NCBI GenBank assembly: GCA_964557005.1
Contig: CAZKYI010000001.1
Location: 448,372-512,371, forward strand
DNA: 64,000 nucleotides
Origin: JBECKS01 sp964557005
GTDB taxonomy: Bacteria > Pseudomonadota > Gammaproteobacteria > Pseudomonadales > JBECKS01
Direction of reading: 5' to 3'
Shown here: positions 63,946 to 64,000 of the stretch, piece by piece
Layout: each line of letters opens with the position of its first letter
How positions within the stretch are numbered: the stretch's first letter is position 1
Position numbers and translations under genes: made by a program
Notes under the pieces: model-generated
Told to the model about the DNA's origin: nothing
Databases searched by the model: none
The model's input: only the letters and a program-made list of their open reading frames with translations

Positions 63946-64000
<55 letters not shown>

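Overview
The window reads as chromosomal DNA of a mid-GC gammaproteobacterium. Support comes from cmoA/cmoB tRNA-modification genes, a purN-purM / DUF2066-hda divergent block, FabV enoyl-ACP reductase, a PrpBC-AcnD-PrpF methylcitrate cluster and a cysB - cysH - thrH - pabB order like that of Pseudomonas and its relatives. All names come from motifs and family knowledge read directly from the sequence; no database search was run.

Layout. 1-5.8 kb: the end of an RND efflux permease, a MetR-like regulator, msrB-msrA methionine-sulfoxide repair, a PAS protein, a DUF2069 membrane protein, arsC and class I fumarase. 5.9-13.5 kb (minus strand): a leucine/isovalerate catabolic operon (liuA-liuB-liuD), acetoacetyl-CoA synthetase and a DUF3108 protein, with a palindrome placed exactly in the spacer of the putative liuA promoter. 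13.7-23.3 kb: an exported TPR protein, lspA, a giant DUF349 protein, rluA, cmoB, cmoA, a second DUF3108 protein, purN and purM. 23.4-28.7 kb: DUF2066 protein, hda, DUF2505 protein and ccmABCDE, with no ccmF/G/H following. 28.7-32.5 kb: M20 peptidase, a phytochelatin-synthase-like exported protein and a CocE/NonD hydrolase.

32.5-40.7 kb is an accessory, defence-like island. It begins with a four-copy dyad operator driving a winged-helix regulator, a nucleotidyltransferase and a HEPN protein. Next comes a tightly overlapped four-gene operon: VPS4-like AAA+ ATPase, glycine-zipper/coiled-coil protein, ZorA-like MotA/ExbB motor subunit with a long helical tail, and ZorB-like MotB/OmpA stator. This resembles the membrane motor of Zorya anti-phage systems, but the usual ZorC/D/E partners are replaced by an AAA+ ATPase and an unknown protein, so it is the best candidate here for an undescribed system. 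The operon, plus a small coiled-coil gene, lies between imperfect inverted repeats of about 38 bp. The island ends in a NadS-type antitoxin whose toxin appears internally deleted.

40.9-63.4 kb returns to core metabolism: a PDE-like HD protein, fabV, a 5'-nucleotidase, a sulfite-exporter-family permease, cysB, a thioredoxin-like protein, cysH (4Fe-4S type), thrH, pabB, an ABC-2 exporter, the GntR-regulated propionate (methylcitrate) cluster, an HD protein, an orphan histidine kinase, and the ppsR/ppsA pair controlling phosphoenolpyruvate synthesis. Propionyl-CoA and acetyl-CoA from amino-acid breakdown, the methylcitrate cycle, fumarase and PEP synthase together suggest growth on amino and organic acids with gluconeogenesis. 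The last 0.5 kb holds a toxin-antitoxin remnant broken by two copies of one repeat and a CCAG tetranucleotide tract running off the end.
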